This document shows positions 24,369 to 35,959 of a stretch of DNA of 64,000 nucleotides, one piece after another. Each line of letters begins with the position of its first letter. Position 1 is the first letter of the stretch. Source of the stretch: Gigaspora rosea (lineage: Eukaryota; Glomeromycota; Glomeromycetes; Diversisporales; Gigasporaceae); NCBI GenBank assembly GCA_003550325.1, contig QKWP01000634.1, forward strand, positions 112,519 through 176,518. The letters run 5' to 3'. The translations under genes were made by a program, and so were the position numbers. The notes beneath the pieces are model-generated. The model saw only the letters and a list, made by a program, of their open reading frames with translations. It was not told the origin of the DNA and did no database searches.

Positions 24369-24932
24369 TATCACGCTGCGTTTTAACTCTATTCGATATA
24401 TTTATTATTATTTGGGAGTAACTGGGGTTTTATTATGGTATTAGTACTACCCTTTTTGGTAAAGAGAATTTTATTGTATATCGCGGGAAGAGCAGTAAGT
24501 AATTTCCTTTTCTGCTCGCTTTCCTTATATACATGATTTTGACTTTTAATCGGTTACATCATAATTTATCTTACGATATTTTACTATTCTTAATTACATA
24601 ATGAATCGATTACAAGGCATTTGACTCTTTTTATTTTTATGCGCTTAATTGATTTATGATTGATTTAATTTCCACTATACGTAATTTCGGCATAATTTTC
24701 CTGACCAATTCGGCATATTACTCACCCGTGACCCGATCGATGATACACGTGATCTCGAGGTCGTTAGTGCAAAGTTCGTCAATTTTCTTAGATATGTTTT
24801 TACAATTTTTTTTTCATATTTATTTATTTCCCTTTTTATTTCGATTGTTCCTCAATCGACCTCAATCGACATCCCTCTTACCACATACTTGAGCACGTCA
24901 CTACTCCCGGAGAACCGATCAAGGCCGTGACA
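24369..24932 (-). repeat. LTR (5' side of the gypsy element)
   Basis: 564 bp, the partner of 18263-18824. The 4-bp duplication 'ctat' follows it directly. Confidence 0.9.
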
Positions 24933-25238
24933 CTATTATGAATATGTATCAATTATAATCACTATCAATATATTGGTTATATATTGATTACTAACTATCA
25001 TAGATATATGTCGATACTAAATACCCCTGCTGATTTCTATCGGTAATCAATATATATCTAATATAGATATTAATCGATATTTATCTTATCAGATATATAT
25101 CAATTACTATCTATATCAGATATATATCGATTACTATTACTATCAATAGAAATAGTAGGGGTATTTAGTATCAATATATATCTGACTAGTTAGTAATCGA
25201 TATATATCTATATATAAAATTTGCTGATGACCCTACCC
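24933..25238. repeat. TATCGAT-rich repeat, family F copy 2, at the block's right end
   Basis: Dense ATATATCGATTA words end in CTATATATAAAATTTGCTGATGACCCTACCC at the TTAA boundary. It is the inverse of the start of copy 1, and its left part lies before the LTR element. Confidence 0.5.
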
Positions 25239-25842
25239 TTAAAAGAAGTAAGTTAATTTATTGCTTTGATAATTTTTCTAATAGTTTATTGAACTAATTC
25301 ATTGTTATGGAATATAACTTACATTATACTGAGCTTACAATATATAGAATAATTCAAAACGCATAAACAAAAGATTACCTTTAGTCTTTTAGTATGCTGA
25401 TAATAGAAATCTTCATAAATATTTAAAAAAAATTTTATTAAATAAATTATCTGATGTTAAAAAAATCGGTAAAGGTAGATTTGGATCTATATTTAGCAAC
25501 TTGGTTGGATGGCATACGAAAAGTTGATGATGATGAAAACAAAGAGCACATGAACTACCCAGCATCGTTATACTCAAGCCATTGACCAGTTTGAAGAAAA
25601 ACAATGATTTTTTAAAAGAATTAAGTTAATTGATTGCTTGATAATTTTTTTAATAGTTTATTGAACTAATTCATATTGTTATGGAATATAAATTACATTA
25701 TACTGAGCTCGCAATATATAGAATAATCCAAAACGCAGAAACAAAAGATTACTTGATAGTCTTTTAGTATACTGATAATGGAAGTCTTCATAAATATTTA
25801 AGAAAAATTTTATTAGTCTTACATAGCAGACTAAATTACAAA
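25239..25842 (+). pseudogene. Tandem kinase N-lobe relic, units 2 (right part) and 3
   Basis: Directly after the TTAA boundary the exon resumes with KE and the intron GTAAGTTAATTT. Next come YNLHYTEPAIYRII-type sequence and SLHKYLKK, then unit 3 with KLSDVKKIGKGRFGSI, the VDDDENKEHMNYP stretch and a final KKNNDFLKE. A last hinge exon (YRIIQNAETKDYL...SLHKYLRKI) ends at about 25835. The order and spacing match 10861-11488. Stops and shifts throughout; not functional. Confidence 0.72.
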
Positions 25843-25935
25843 TACTTAAAGATGACAGATCCAGGATGTAGGTGAGATTTTCCGGGTCACGTGCAAATCG
25901 ACATTCTGAGCTAATTTCAGAATAGGTGTCCATCA
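25843..25935. repeat. Short dispersed repeat G, copy 1
   Basis: GTAGGTGAGATTTTCCGGGTCACGTG and flanking words recur in inverse orientation at about 38262-38345. Both copies touch kinase relics. Function unknown. Confidence 0.5.
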
Positions 25936-25998
25936 CGGGATGATCATCGCGTTGTACTTGCTTTTTTTTTTGCGATATATTATCGCGTAAATAAAATC

Positions 25999-28900
25999 TT
26001 GACTAATTTAATTTGTACCCAGTGCGAGAAGAAAGCTTTTAATAAATTAGATAACATTCAAAAGGTTGGGGATGGATTTTCAGCAAACTGGCTAGATGGT
26101 ATACGAATAATTTCACATATATACGATGACAAGAGAAATTTGCGGGAATGCATACAATCACATACACCACCACATAAAGTGGAGCTTAAAATATTACATG
26201 GTTTTCAAAACTCATTAAAAGAAGTAAGTTTTTTATTTATTGAATATAGTTTTATTTTATTTAAGAATTTATTCATGTTCCGTTTATTATATAAGTTTAA
26301 AGATCTCATGCGACATAAGAGTGGTAAACTTAAAGTATATGGACTAACTCAACACACCACAAAAAATGAGTATATGCTAGTACTTGATGAATTCGGTTTT
26401 GAAAGACATTGGAATAACGGAAAATGCGCAAACTGCAACTTATATAACACATCAAGGACATGGTGTCGGACGTGTGACCCTTAGAAAACAACACATAAGC
26501 GGAGTTAAGGATATCGATGATTATATTAGAAGAATTTCAACTTAAAGCTACGAAATATGAGAATGTAATCGAATGGATTCCTTTTAATAGATTAGATAAT
26601 ATTCAAAATATTGGTAATAAGTTTTCAGCAACATGGTTAAATGGAAAGCGATGTGTGGATGAAGATGGGCTGAAAAAGAAACATACACAACCACGTACAT
26701 CATTATATAAAGTGGAGCTTAAAACATTGGCTAATTCTCAGAATTTATTAAATATTTTAAAACAAGTAAGTTATATTATTTTATTGTATATAGATTATTT
26801 ATTAGTAAAGTTATATACTTAATTTCTATAATACATATTATAAATATTTTATAGTTTAAAAATCATTTGCAATTTGAAAGTGAAAGCATCCTTGATTAGC
26901 TCAAAACACAACCACAAATGAATTTATGCTAATATTTGATGAATTTGGTTCCAAAGAGAGGCTGAGAATGAAAAATGCGCGATATAACACATCACCTGTT
27001 TGGTGTGAAGCATGTGACCTTCAAAAATAATACAAAGATGGATAAGTGGAAATAAAGATGTCGATAATTGCATTAAATTATTTCAACTTAAAGCCACAAA
27101 TTATAAAGATGTGATCGAGTGGATTCCTTTTAATAGATTAGATGATATTCAAAAGATTGTTGATGGATTTTCAGCAATTTGGCTAGATGGAAACCGATGT
27201 GTGGATGAGGATGGACAGAAAAATGAATATACAGTCTCGTATACCATCACAAAAAGTGGACCTAAAGTATTGGCTAGTTCACAAAATTTATTAAATATTT
27301 TAAAAGAAGTAAGATTAATTTGTTATTATGTTGATTTTTTAATTTGTAAAACTATATACTTAATTTCTATTACATGTACGTCGTATATTTGATAAGTTTA
27401 AAAATTACCTGCAATTAGATAGTAGAAGTGTTTATGGATCAACGCAAAATACAACTACACATGAATATACATGTGTGTTTGATGAATATGGTTCTAAAAG
27501 ATCTCGTGGGTGTGAAAAATGTACAAATTGCAACCATTATAACACATATTTTGCTTGGTGTCAAACATGTGATTCTCAGAAAACTACACAAGGGGAAATA
27601 AAGATATCGATAATTGCATTAAAAAATTACAACTTAATTCTACAAAATATGAAGATGTAATCTAGTGGATTCCTTTTAATAGATTGGATAGAATTCAAAA
27701 TATTGGCGATAGATGTTTAGCAATGTCGTGCCTAAAGTTGACACTTCCTGAAATTGCACTTGACTGAAATTAGCCCTTGAAATTAAATCATCTTGCATGT
27801 GTTAGCAGGTAATTTTAGGTAAGCGTAACTTCAAGCAAATGCTAACTTCAGGCACGACAGCAACATTGTTAAATGGAATACGATATACGCCTTATAACGA
27901 CGAAGCTAATAAATTTACATGGTCACGTATACCTACATATAAAGTTGAGCTTAAAACATTAACTAGATCACCAAATTAATTAGATATGTTAAATGAAGTA
28001 AGATAAAACAGTTAAAATATTTGTATTTACTATTGTATATTGATTTATTTTAATTCACATTTATATATTTAATAGTTTACAGATTATATAATGTTAACGA
28101 ATAGAGGATTTAAGGTATATGGACTAACTCAAAAATTACAATAAATGAGTATATGCTTGTATTTGATGAATTTGAAGAAGTGAGAATGGTAAATGCACAA
28201 ATTGCAACTAATATAACACGAATTACGCTTTGTGTCAAACATGTGATCCCCCGAAAACTACTCAAGGATAGACGTGTGAAAATAAGAATATCGATAATTG
28301 TATTAAAGAATTTCAACTTAAAGCCACTAACTATAAAGATGTAATCGAGTAGATTCCTTTTAATAAATTAGAGAATATTCAAAAGCTTGGTGATGGATTT
28401 TTAGCAACCTGGTTAGATGATGACGATATGTAGGATAAGTATATAATATACGATCACGTACATCAACATGTAAAGTAATGCTTAAAATATTACATGATTC
28501 GCAAAATTCATTAGAATTTTATTTAAAATTAACCTGTTATTTATACATATTTATTTTATTATATAGAATAATGGAAGATTTGCAAGTTGCAAGCGATATA
28601 ACACAGCTCACGCCTGGTGTCAGACATGTGATCCTTAGAAAACAACACAAGAATGGACAAGTAGAAATAAAGATGTTGATAATTGCATTAAGGAATATCA
28701 ACTTAAAGCTACAAACTACGAAGACGTAATCAAATGGATTCTTTTCAATAGATTAGATAATGTTCAAAAAATTGGTGATATATTATTAGCAACCTAGTTA
28801 GATGGAATACGATACGTAAGTTATAAAGAAGTTAAAGATGGTTATAGATGTACACAGTCACGTATACTATCATATTAAGTGAGGCTTCAAGCATTGGCTA

Positions 28901-29990
28901 GTTCACAAAATTTATTAAATATTTTAAACGAAGTAAGATATTTATTATGTATAGATTATTTAATTAATAAAGTTATATACATAACTTCAATTTTATGTAT
29001 ATTTTATATTATTTCAGTTTAAATATGTTAGTATTTAACGAATTTGGTTCCAAAAGAAATTATAAGAATGGAAAATGTGCAAATTGCAACCGATATAATA
29101 TATTACCAGCTTTGGTGTCAAGCATGTGACCCTCAAAAAATAACACTAGGATGGACAGGTAGAAATAAGAATATCAACGATTACATTAAAGAACTACAAC
29201 TTAAAGCTACAAATTATGAAGATGTGATCGAGTGGATTCCTTTTAATAGATTAGATAATATTTAACTATTGGTGATAGATTTTTAGCAACCTAGCTAGAT
29301 GGAATACGATGTGTGGATGGGGATGGACAGAAAAATGAATACACACACATCACAAAAAGTGGAGCTTAAAACATTTGCTAGTTTGCAGAATTCATTAAAT
29401 ATTTTAAAAGAAGTAAGATATTATATGATCTTATTGTACGTAGATTATTTATTAGTAAAGTTGTATACTTAAATTCTATTATACATATTACAAATCTTTT
29501 ATAGTTTAAAAATCATTTGCAATTAAAAAGTGAAAGCGTCTTTGGATTAACTCAGAATACAACCACAAATGAATTTATGTCAATTTGGTTCTAAAAGAAA
29601 GGCTAAGAATGGAAATTGTGCGAATTGCAATCAATATAACACATCACCAGCCTGGTGGTGTCAAGCATGACCCTCAAAAATAACGACAAGTGAAAATAAA
29701 GACATCGATAATTGCATTAAAGAGTTTCAACTATTTCAACTTAAATCCACAAATTATGAAGATGTGATCGAGTGGATTCCTTTTAATAGATTAGATAAAA
29801 TTCAAAAGATTGGTGATGGATTTTCAGCAACCTGGCTAGATGGAAAACGACGTGTGAATGGGGATGGACAGAAAAATAATTACACACAGCACAAAAAGTG
29901 GAGCTTAAAAACATTGGCTAGTTTGCAGAATTCATTAATTTTAAAGATCTTTATTGTATGAGATTGTTTATTAGTAAGTTGTACCTCAAA
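25999..29990 (+). pseudogene. Array of about eight zinc-ribbon/kinase N-lobe units
   Basis: Eight degenerate units of about 540 bp (one shorter) have kinase starts near 26022, 26567, 27114, 27663, 28350, 28733, 29228 and 29770. Each unit has a CxxC...CxxC zinc-ribbon-like motif (CANCNRYNTS...WCQACDP), a linker (KEFQLKATNYEDVIEWIPFN) and a P-loop-like IGDGFSATWLDG. Beta-3 (KVELKTLASSQN..ILKE), an intron of about 110-125 bp starting GTAAG and the hinge (YGLTQNTTTNEYMLVFDEFGS) follow. The hinge then runs straight into the next zinc ribbon. No HRD, DFG or APE segment is present anywhere. Rhizophagus kinases normally have ribbon, linker and a full kinase, so this is an N-lobe-only expansion. Many units carry stops or shifts, though the first is open across its intron (161 codons from about 25999). 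The glycine loop lacks the usual GxGxxG. Confidence 0.75.
27724..27859. mobile_element. 136-bp MITE with 4-bp duplication in kinase unit 4
   Basis: The ends are TGTCGTGCCTAAAGTT and the inverse of TGTCGTGCCTGAAGTTAGC, flanked by 'gcaa' (27720-27723 and 27860-27863). With the element and one 'gcaa' removed, the kinase unit reads 'LATLLNG', like its siblings. So the boundaries are exact. The superfamily is unknown. Confidence 0.8.
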
Positions 29991-29999
29991 TTTTTTTAT

Positions 30000-31578
30000 C
30001 TCACGCTATTTACAAATCGGGATTTGTACTACTGTAACGAATTATTTTTTTCCTTGTCTTCCACTCCTGTATTTGTCTAATTCATTAAGTTGTCACATAA
30101 TTCTATAATTGTAACGCCATAGCCATGTTAATCTTACCTTTCTAGTATTAGGCATTATTATGTATTTAATTATATGGATGTTACTCAAGGAGTGTCAACG
30201 TAGTAGTGGTAGTATAAACGTAGTAGTAGTGGTGCTGTTAGAGAAAGGGCCACTCTTACTCTTAGTTTATGATATCAAACGTATCAAATGAATGCTCTTC
30301 AAAAACCATTTTTAAATAAATATACTTTTATAATAAATGACTAATAAATCATTAATATCCATATTCTATGTGATTTTCTAACATCAACTATCAAAGTTAA
30401 ACTCCATATGATGGTTACACTACCCGTGCAAATAATCAAATTTATATACAGGTATGTAACCACCTATTCTTGAATTTTTTATAGTGTAACTGGAAATCGG
30501 ATCATATATTAATTCTGCGATAAAGCACATACTTATTTTTGTGTGACATTTTATTTACCCCACATGATAAATAGATATAATCGTAATTTTTGATTTTTAA
30601 CCCACTAATGCTATTTCTTTTTCATAATCTAAACTGAGGGTGCGATCGTTATTCTTCTATATAGGGCGTATGCAAGGAGAGGAAGGTCCAACAGACTTCC
30701 CGGGTTTTAAACCACCAGGCTACACTATGTGAATGATATGAATGTATCCACCTTACTCTTTTGTTCTTATACTTTAGCAGTCAAGCAAAAAATTTCGTTT
30801 CTATCATTGAAGCGATAGGGCCTCTGACTAAATGTATTATATAAAGAAATAATATGACACAGAGACTCGTATTAAATGGTCTAGGATCCACGTACTCCCT
30901 TCCTTGAAAGCATGTCATATATTATATTTAGTTTTTACACTTATAAAACACTAGAGGGCACAATATACCTTTTTTCCTTTTATTCTGGGCATGATCGTCA
31001 TCTTCAATGTGGGGCGTGTGTAAGGAGAAAGGTGACGCAGACTTTCTAAACAACCGAACCATACCACAGAGAGTGATTTGAATGTATCCACCAGAAAAAA
31101 AAATTTATAAACAAAATCTAACTTTCTAAAGTGAAGTTCAACCTAAACCAGTATGTATTGTATTTCAAATTTGTTAATTTGTAATTAAATTGCTTTTGTA
31201 TTGATAAATTGATCACTATAAAAAATGTCTTGTCAGAAAAAAGCAATTACATGAATCTAGTTAATAAAATAATGCAAGCCGTCTTCTTTTCATTGGTCAA
31301 GATATTTATATTGTTGGTGATATTAAGTGAGTGCTTCCTTTTTACTATAAATTTTATTATTCTCTTTTAGATTAATGCTAAATAATGTGAAATTATTAGG
31401 TTCAAGAAATGATAAAAGTTCGCAATTTTGTGTTTGCACAAAACAAAAAAATGTATCTGGTGTCATGTTGCCTATATTTGAATGGTACACAGAAGGTGCT
31501 AATGGTAGTTTACGATTTAATTTTATTTGTTTCCTGTAATTTTACTTTTAGCAATTTTTTATATCTTCTAACTGCACA
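30000..31578. other. No gene; two related direct repeats
   Basis: About 30630-30765 and 30990-31095 are diverged direct copies. They share GGGCGTRTGYAAGGAGA, 'cagacttyc' and TTTGAATGTATCCACC. The rest is AT-rich without recognised coding potential. The 113-codon frame at 31409 runs across a MITE and is rejected. Confidence 0.45.
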
Positions 31579-31586
31579 ATTCTATA

Positions 31587-31749
31587 TAGTGCTTGGCACA
31601 ATCAAACAAAAATTTTGCAGTCAAATACTTGATCAAGTCGAATCATTTATCGGGTATATATATGTATATATATTTGATCTTTATTATTTAATATCCGACT
31701 TGATTAAGTATTTAACTATCAAATTTTTGTTCAATTATGCCAAGCACTA
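31587..31749. mobile_element. hAT-type hairpin MITE, 163 bp
   Basis: The arms begin TAGTGCTTGGCAYAAT and pair for about 55 bases. Identical 8-bp duplications 'attctata' flank it (31579-31586 and 31750-31757). The TAGTG start resembles the ends of the hAT element at 12235, but the inner sequence differs. Confidence 0.88.
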
Positions 31750-31967
31750 ATTCTATAGTTATTTTTATTCAAGCTTTTGAATTAACTTGTCTTGAAAATG
31801 GAGGTTAACAAATTCAAAAATGTAAGAACTTATGCTAAAGCGGTCAAAGCTTTATTATACAGGTAATTAAATTTTTAAAATTTACATGCATTTTTTATAA
31901 TGTATTCCGACTAAATTATATATTTTAAATTTTTTTATTGTAAATATAATGTCCATGGAGTTGATCC

Positions 31968-34900
31968 TCACCACGTTTGATTACGTCTTCTCCTATTTTG
32001 TGCTGTCTCAATATCATTCAACATTGTAAACAATCTATCCATATTATTGGTTATACAGGTAATATAGTTGAAATTATTTGCTACAAGTTCTTGCTCAAGA
32101 TGATCTGCCATACGTCTTATAGCATCAACTTTTTGTTTACAGGTCTGGTGTATTTCTGGATCGAATGCTTCATCGTTTTCACCTATTTCGACTGAGTTAT
32201 TTCCTGATCGTGGACAAGGCACTTCATCTATTTCTATTATATTATTATCTGATTCAATTTGGGAAGCCATTGATTTTTGTGTATTAACCTCTGTTATCAT
32301 GTGTTCATTAGTATTCCAAACTAGAAAAGGATAATCTTCTCTCCATTGGAAATTTTCATACAAAAGTCGGATACCTTGTATATTTTGTAATTTTGCTATT
32401 ACTGTTGCACGTTTAACCAAATGCTTGCAAATAAGAAAGCGGGAATTAAAAAATGATGGACAACTGCAAATCCAATGTGCTGAATCAATAAAATAACAGG
32501 TATGATCATCATCATCTATCGGTGTTGCAGCAAGTCAATTCCAATCTCTCTTGAAATCATCGAACCAAGATGGTGTAATGCATCCATGGCACATTTGATG
32601 AAGACGAACTAGTTGGTCAGGAAGGAGGCGCGTACAAATAATCCACACAACATAATCAAGGCATGGTCTATTGTAGTAATACAAATTATCAATCGATTAG
32701 TTAGTTAATTATTTTTTCTATTGGTTGCAACTAACAATTATTGCGATTTGAAAATTTTTGTAAATTTTGCAGATCATCAAAAAAAACCACTTGCAATTTC
32801 TTTATGATTTATGATTTCTTTAAATACTAGTTTTAAAAAATTAAAAATCATCTAGAAATTGCAATATACTCATAAGTTAAAACTTGACCCTTAGGTGTCT
32901 GAAAGCAATAATTATAAATATAAGAAGAAAATTGATTTTTTTTTTGATGATTTGCAAAATTTACAAAAATTTGCAAACTGCAATAATCAATAAGTTGCAA
33001 CTAATTAATTAATCAATTAGTTGATTCAATTAGTTGTTAACTAACCAACTAATTGATTTTTTTAACTTTCAGGTTGTAATACTAGCCTGTTGAAATGGTA
33101 AAGATAGCAGCACTTTACAACCTTCCAATGTGATTCTATTAACATATTTGTTTTTTGAATTGGGATAATTGGTTGTGCTGATCGAGCCCACAATATCCAC
33201 CTAGTGGTTTTATACCATCCGACCCATAAGTATGCCCAAAGAAGCACAAGGTGATTTCTGAAACAAAAATCATACATTTCACGGACTGCACCAATACGAA
33301 TTTCATTAGCTGTTAAAAATAGCCTGGCATCATTAGCAGGTATTTTTTGATGCATGTTGAAATGTTTTTTAATAAGACTGACAACTTCATCCTGTAATTC
33401 TATTGGGCATATAATATAATATTCAGGGTCAGTTCGATTTAAATCAGGCTCGAAGATGGGATCGATAAAACTAAACTCTTCAACTGCTTCACTTGGTCGA
33501 TACTGGGTCTGTTTTATTTTTTTGCTGCTTTTAATTTTTTCTTTAATTGCCTTCTCAATATGCCACAAACAAAGTTGCATATTAATATTTGACCATACTT
33601 CCTTTGCAGCATTAATCTGAGCAAAGTCTTTGTCTGTGAAGAAAAGCTGTGATTGCAATCCTTTATTGCAAAGAGAACTAAGAAAACCAACAAGTGCCTT
33701 TGTTCTTAGCCCCATTTGAGCATTATCAGATGCGTTTGTGGTGTTCAACATCAAATATGCAACTGGAAATCCTGTGCCATGAACACTACTAATGATTCCA
33801 TAAAGTTCAAACCGCCCTTTGGCAGTTTTATATGTTGTATCACAATGAATACTTGATATAGGTAAAAGTTTAATTAGTAATGGAGTTATAAATCCAATTG
33901 CCGTAACTAATTCATCATTCCATTCATAACAAAATTTGCCATTATTTTTAGGATTATCTAAAAATTGACGTGTAGAAGTAAAAGGATCTTCATCTAGCTT
34001 GAAAAATTGCTGATTAAATGTGGACCACTAGTAATTAATTTGTTTTGGAGTGATCTGTAAAGCATCAAATTTTTGGCGGATTTGTGTTCTTAGCTGCACC
34101 GGATCCATATGAAGGTTATGCATAATTTCACATTTTATTTCTTTGGGAGTTGTAACATTTATAGGCTTTTTATGCTGAATGTCATGATTAAGTTTTACTT
34201 TTACTTTTTTTGTTGCTATATCTATACCAATAACGAGCTTGCCATGACAATCAAAGCGATTTATCCTTCTACGATTTGATTCTTTATACTCATGTTCTAA
34301 TTCACGACTCTGAGTGCATGCAAGGTAGAATTTACTAACTCCTAAATGACACACTGAGTTAGTAGGTCCAGTCGTAAATCTATAAATACAAGGATAATTT
34401 AGAGTATAATAAAAATATTTTACATAATACAACCTACTATAGTGAACTAAAGATTTTATAGATTGGTTGGTTAGTAGTTAGGATAGACAAATTTTACAAT
34501 TATATAAATTTATATTATATAGTATAATAAAAATTATATTTTGGGTGACTTTAATCTGGGTAAAAGTAGAATTTCCCTTTTATTATATTATATAATATAA
34601 ATTCATATAATATCATTAAAATTCATTTACCCTAACTACTAACTAACAAATATATAGAATTTTTAATATGTTATAGTAGTTTGTATTTAATAATATGATA
34701 AAAATTATTTATCAGGTGATGTTAACCAAAAATGCTTTATGGCATTCCAAAAACATATCTGTGAGTATTAAAAAAAAAAAAAATAGAATTTCTAATAAAT
34801 GTCTTATAGCATTCTAAAATTATATCTACGAGTTAAGAAAAAAAAATAGAATTTCTATAATAAAATTGTATATTGGTAATTTAACCTGGGTTAAAATAGA

Positions 34901-35399
34901 ATTTTCCTATAATATAATGGAAATTATATATCGGGTAACTTTAACCCAGGTAAAAATAGAATTTCTTTTCTCCAAAAAATCACAATATTACGTTTACTAA
35001 CTATTTAATTATTTTTTTGATTATAGAGTTTATAAAGACCACTTACGTCCAGTTATACCCGTCACCTTCCTCAATCTTGTCAACTATTAGTTTTACCAAA
35101 AGTTTTGTATTATTATATGCATTTGTTAAAGTATTATCATCAAGTTCAATGCACAAATTAAAAGAAATGCCAGAGCTCTCATCAAGGTTAGAAAATTTAT
35201 TGGAAACATATTCGATAAGATTGATAAAGGCAATTTCTTCTGTATCATTTTCTAATTGAGTTTCTGTTCTATTATTATCAGATGAAAGAGATCGTTTCTC
35301 TGCTTTTTTGTTGGACCTTGCAATTAAACAATTGGCGCATGTCTTGTAAGCTTTGTTATTGAAAATAAATGCCTCAGGGGTAATAAAGTACATTTGCAT
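31968..35399 (-). pseudogene. MULE transposase relic (MULE and SWIM domains)
   Basis: The minus-strand gene has an N-terminal exon at 35399-35047, ending GDGYNW and donor GTAAGT. An intron of 667 bp follows (34380-35046). Exon 2 runs from 34379 (FTTGPTNSVCHLGVSKFYLAC) through FDCHGKLVIGID, SIHCDTTYKTAKGRFELYGI, VAYLMLNTTNASDNAQMG and the MULE core (TDKDFAQINAAKEVW...CLWHIEK). Then come RWILWARSAQPIIP, a MITE insertion (about 32686-33066) and PCLDYVVWIICTRLLPDQL. A SWIM finger (CSCPSFFN...CKH) and a C-terminal tail end at 31968. Two in-frame stops are seen: TAG at 34028-34030, probably from TGG in a 'YWW' context, and TGA at 32535-32537 after RDWN. Total length would be about 780 residues. Element ends were not found. 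Confidence 0.85.
32686..33066. mobile_element. MITE inside the MULE gene
   Basis: The ends carry inverted ATCAATYRRTTAGTT-type repeats. They are followed inward by matching stretches (GTTGCAACT..., TTTTTGTAAATTTTGCA, GATCATCAAAAAAAA and inverses). It separates HFNR from PCLDYVVW in the transposase. Exact borders and duplication are uncertain. Confidence 0.65.
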
Positions 35400-35601
35400 G
35401 AAGTATATGATTTACTATTATCCATGTTTTGCTACTAAAATACTAATAATATAAGTTACTAATTAAAGTTTTATATTAATTGTAGATTTGTTTTCTTTAA
35501 CTATTAACAACTTGTTTATATTAACTCAAGAAATGAGTTAATTTTTTTAAAGGTAAAAATCAGATCTTTTATAGATGTTTGAAATTATAATAAATTAATA
35601 A

Positions 35602-35862
35602 TATGGGATGGGGTCTTTGCCTTGAAAATCAAGTTACGACATTTTGTAATCGAGTTAATTTGAACAAAAACAAACCAAAATACAGGACTATATTCATATG
35701 TAAATTCACCTTTTAGCTTATTGATTCAATAGTTTATTCAATAAACTATTGAATCAATAAACTAAAGATGAATTTACATATGAATATGGTCCTGTATTTT
35801 GGTTTGAATTAACTCAATCAGGAAATCTTGTAACTTGATTTTCAAGACAAAGACCCCATATA
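35602..35862. mobile_element. Long palindromic MITE with TATGGGG ends
   Basis: The arms are over 110 bases and pair almost fully, from GGGGTCTTTGYCTTGAAAATCAAG to the centre GTTTATTCAATAAAC. TA lies at both borders. The outer TATGGGG resembles 48233-48577 and 59542-59645. Confidence 0.78.
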
Positions 35863-35959
35863 TGATATCTATTATTTCATTAGTATAAATAGGCACAGTA
35901 TGTACTTTTATCCTTTTCATGCGAGTTAAATATATAATTGACAGTGAATTTTAAATTGC

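Larger units (their letters stand above)
18263..24932 (-). mobile_element. Ty3/gypsy LTR retrotransposon fossil
   Basis: A broken LTR element read on the minus strand. LTRs lie at 18263-18824 and 24369-24932, and the 4-bp duplication 'ctat' flanks it. The parts in order from the 5' LTR are: gag with a CCHC knuckle (about 22950-24036), protease (about 22224-22724), reverse transcriptase (about 20860-22220), RNase H (about 20400-20860) and integrase with zinc-binding and catalytic core regions (about 19320-20400). That order is Ty3/gypsy. The reading frame is broken in at least half a dozen places. A small MITE is inserted in the RT region (about 21421-21575). The two LTRs are about 94% alike by eye, so it is moderately old. 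It sits in a TATCGAT repeat within the 13.75-kb block. Confidence 0.9.
11489..25238. mobile_element. 13.75-kb composite block bounded by TTAA and GGGTAGGG
   Basis: The left boundary reads ...GATTTTTTAA-GGGTAGGGTG and the right boundary ...GACCCTACCC-TTAAAAGAAG. The neighbouring intact copy of the same kinase exon (11115-11135) reads ATTGATTTTTTAAAAGAAG. The block therefore sits exactly in a TTAA that is present on both sides, as expected for a TTAA-targeting transposon. The two ends share about 9-10 bases of terminal repeat (GGGTAGGGT). Inside are further TTAA elements, a hAT element, T-rich satellite and an LTR element, probably later nested insertions. No piggyBac-like transposase was recognised. 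The alternative is two independent small elements with fused outer ends. Confidence 0.55.

Noticed and set aside
24933-25238. Replication origin or centromere from TATCGAT richness
   Set aside because: The same words occur in four dispersed blocks tied to transposon ends; nothing beyond base composition supports an origin.
31409-31750. 113-codon plus-strand frame
   Set aside because: Half of it is the hAT-type hairpin MITE at 31587-31749, and the rest has no recognisable features.
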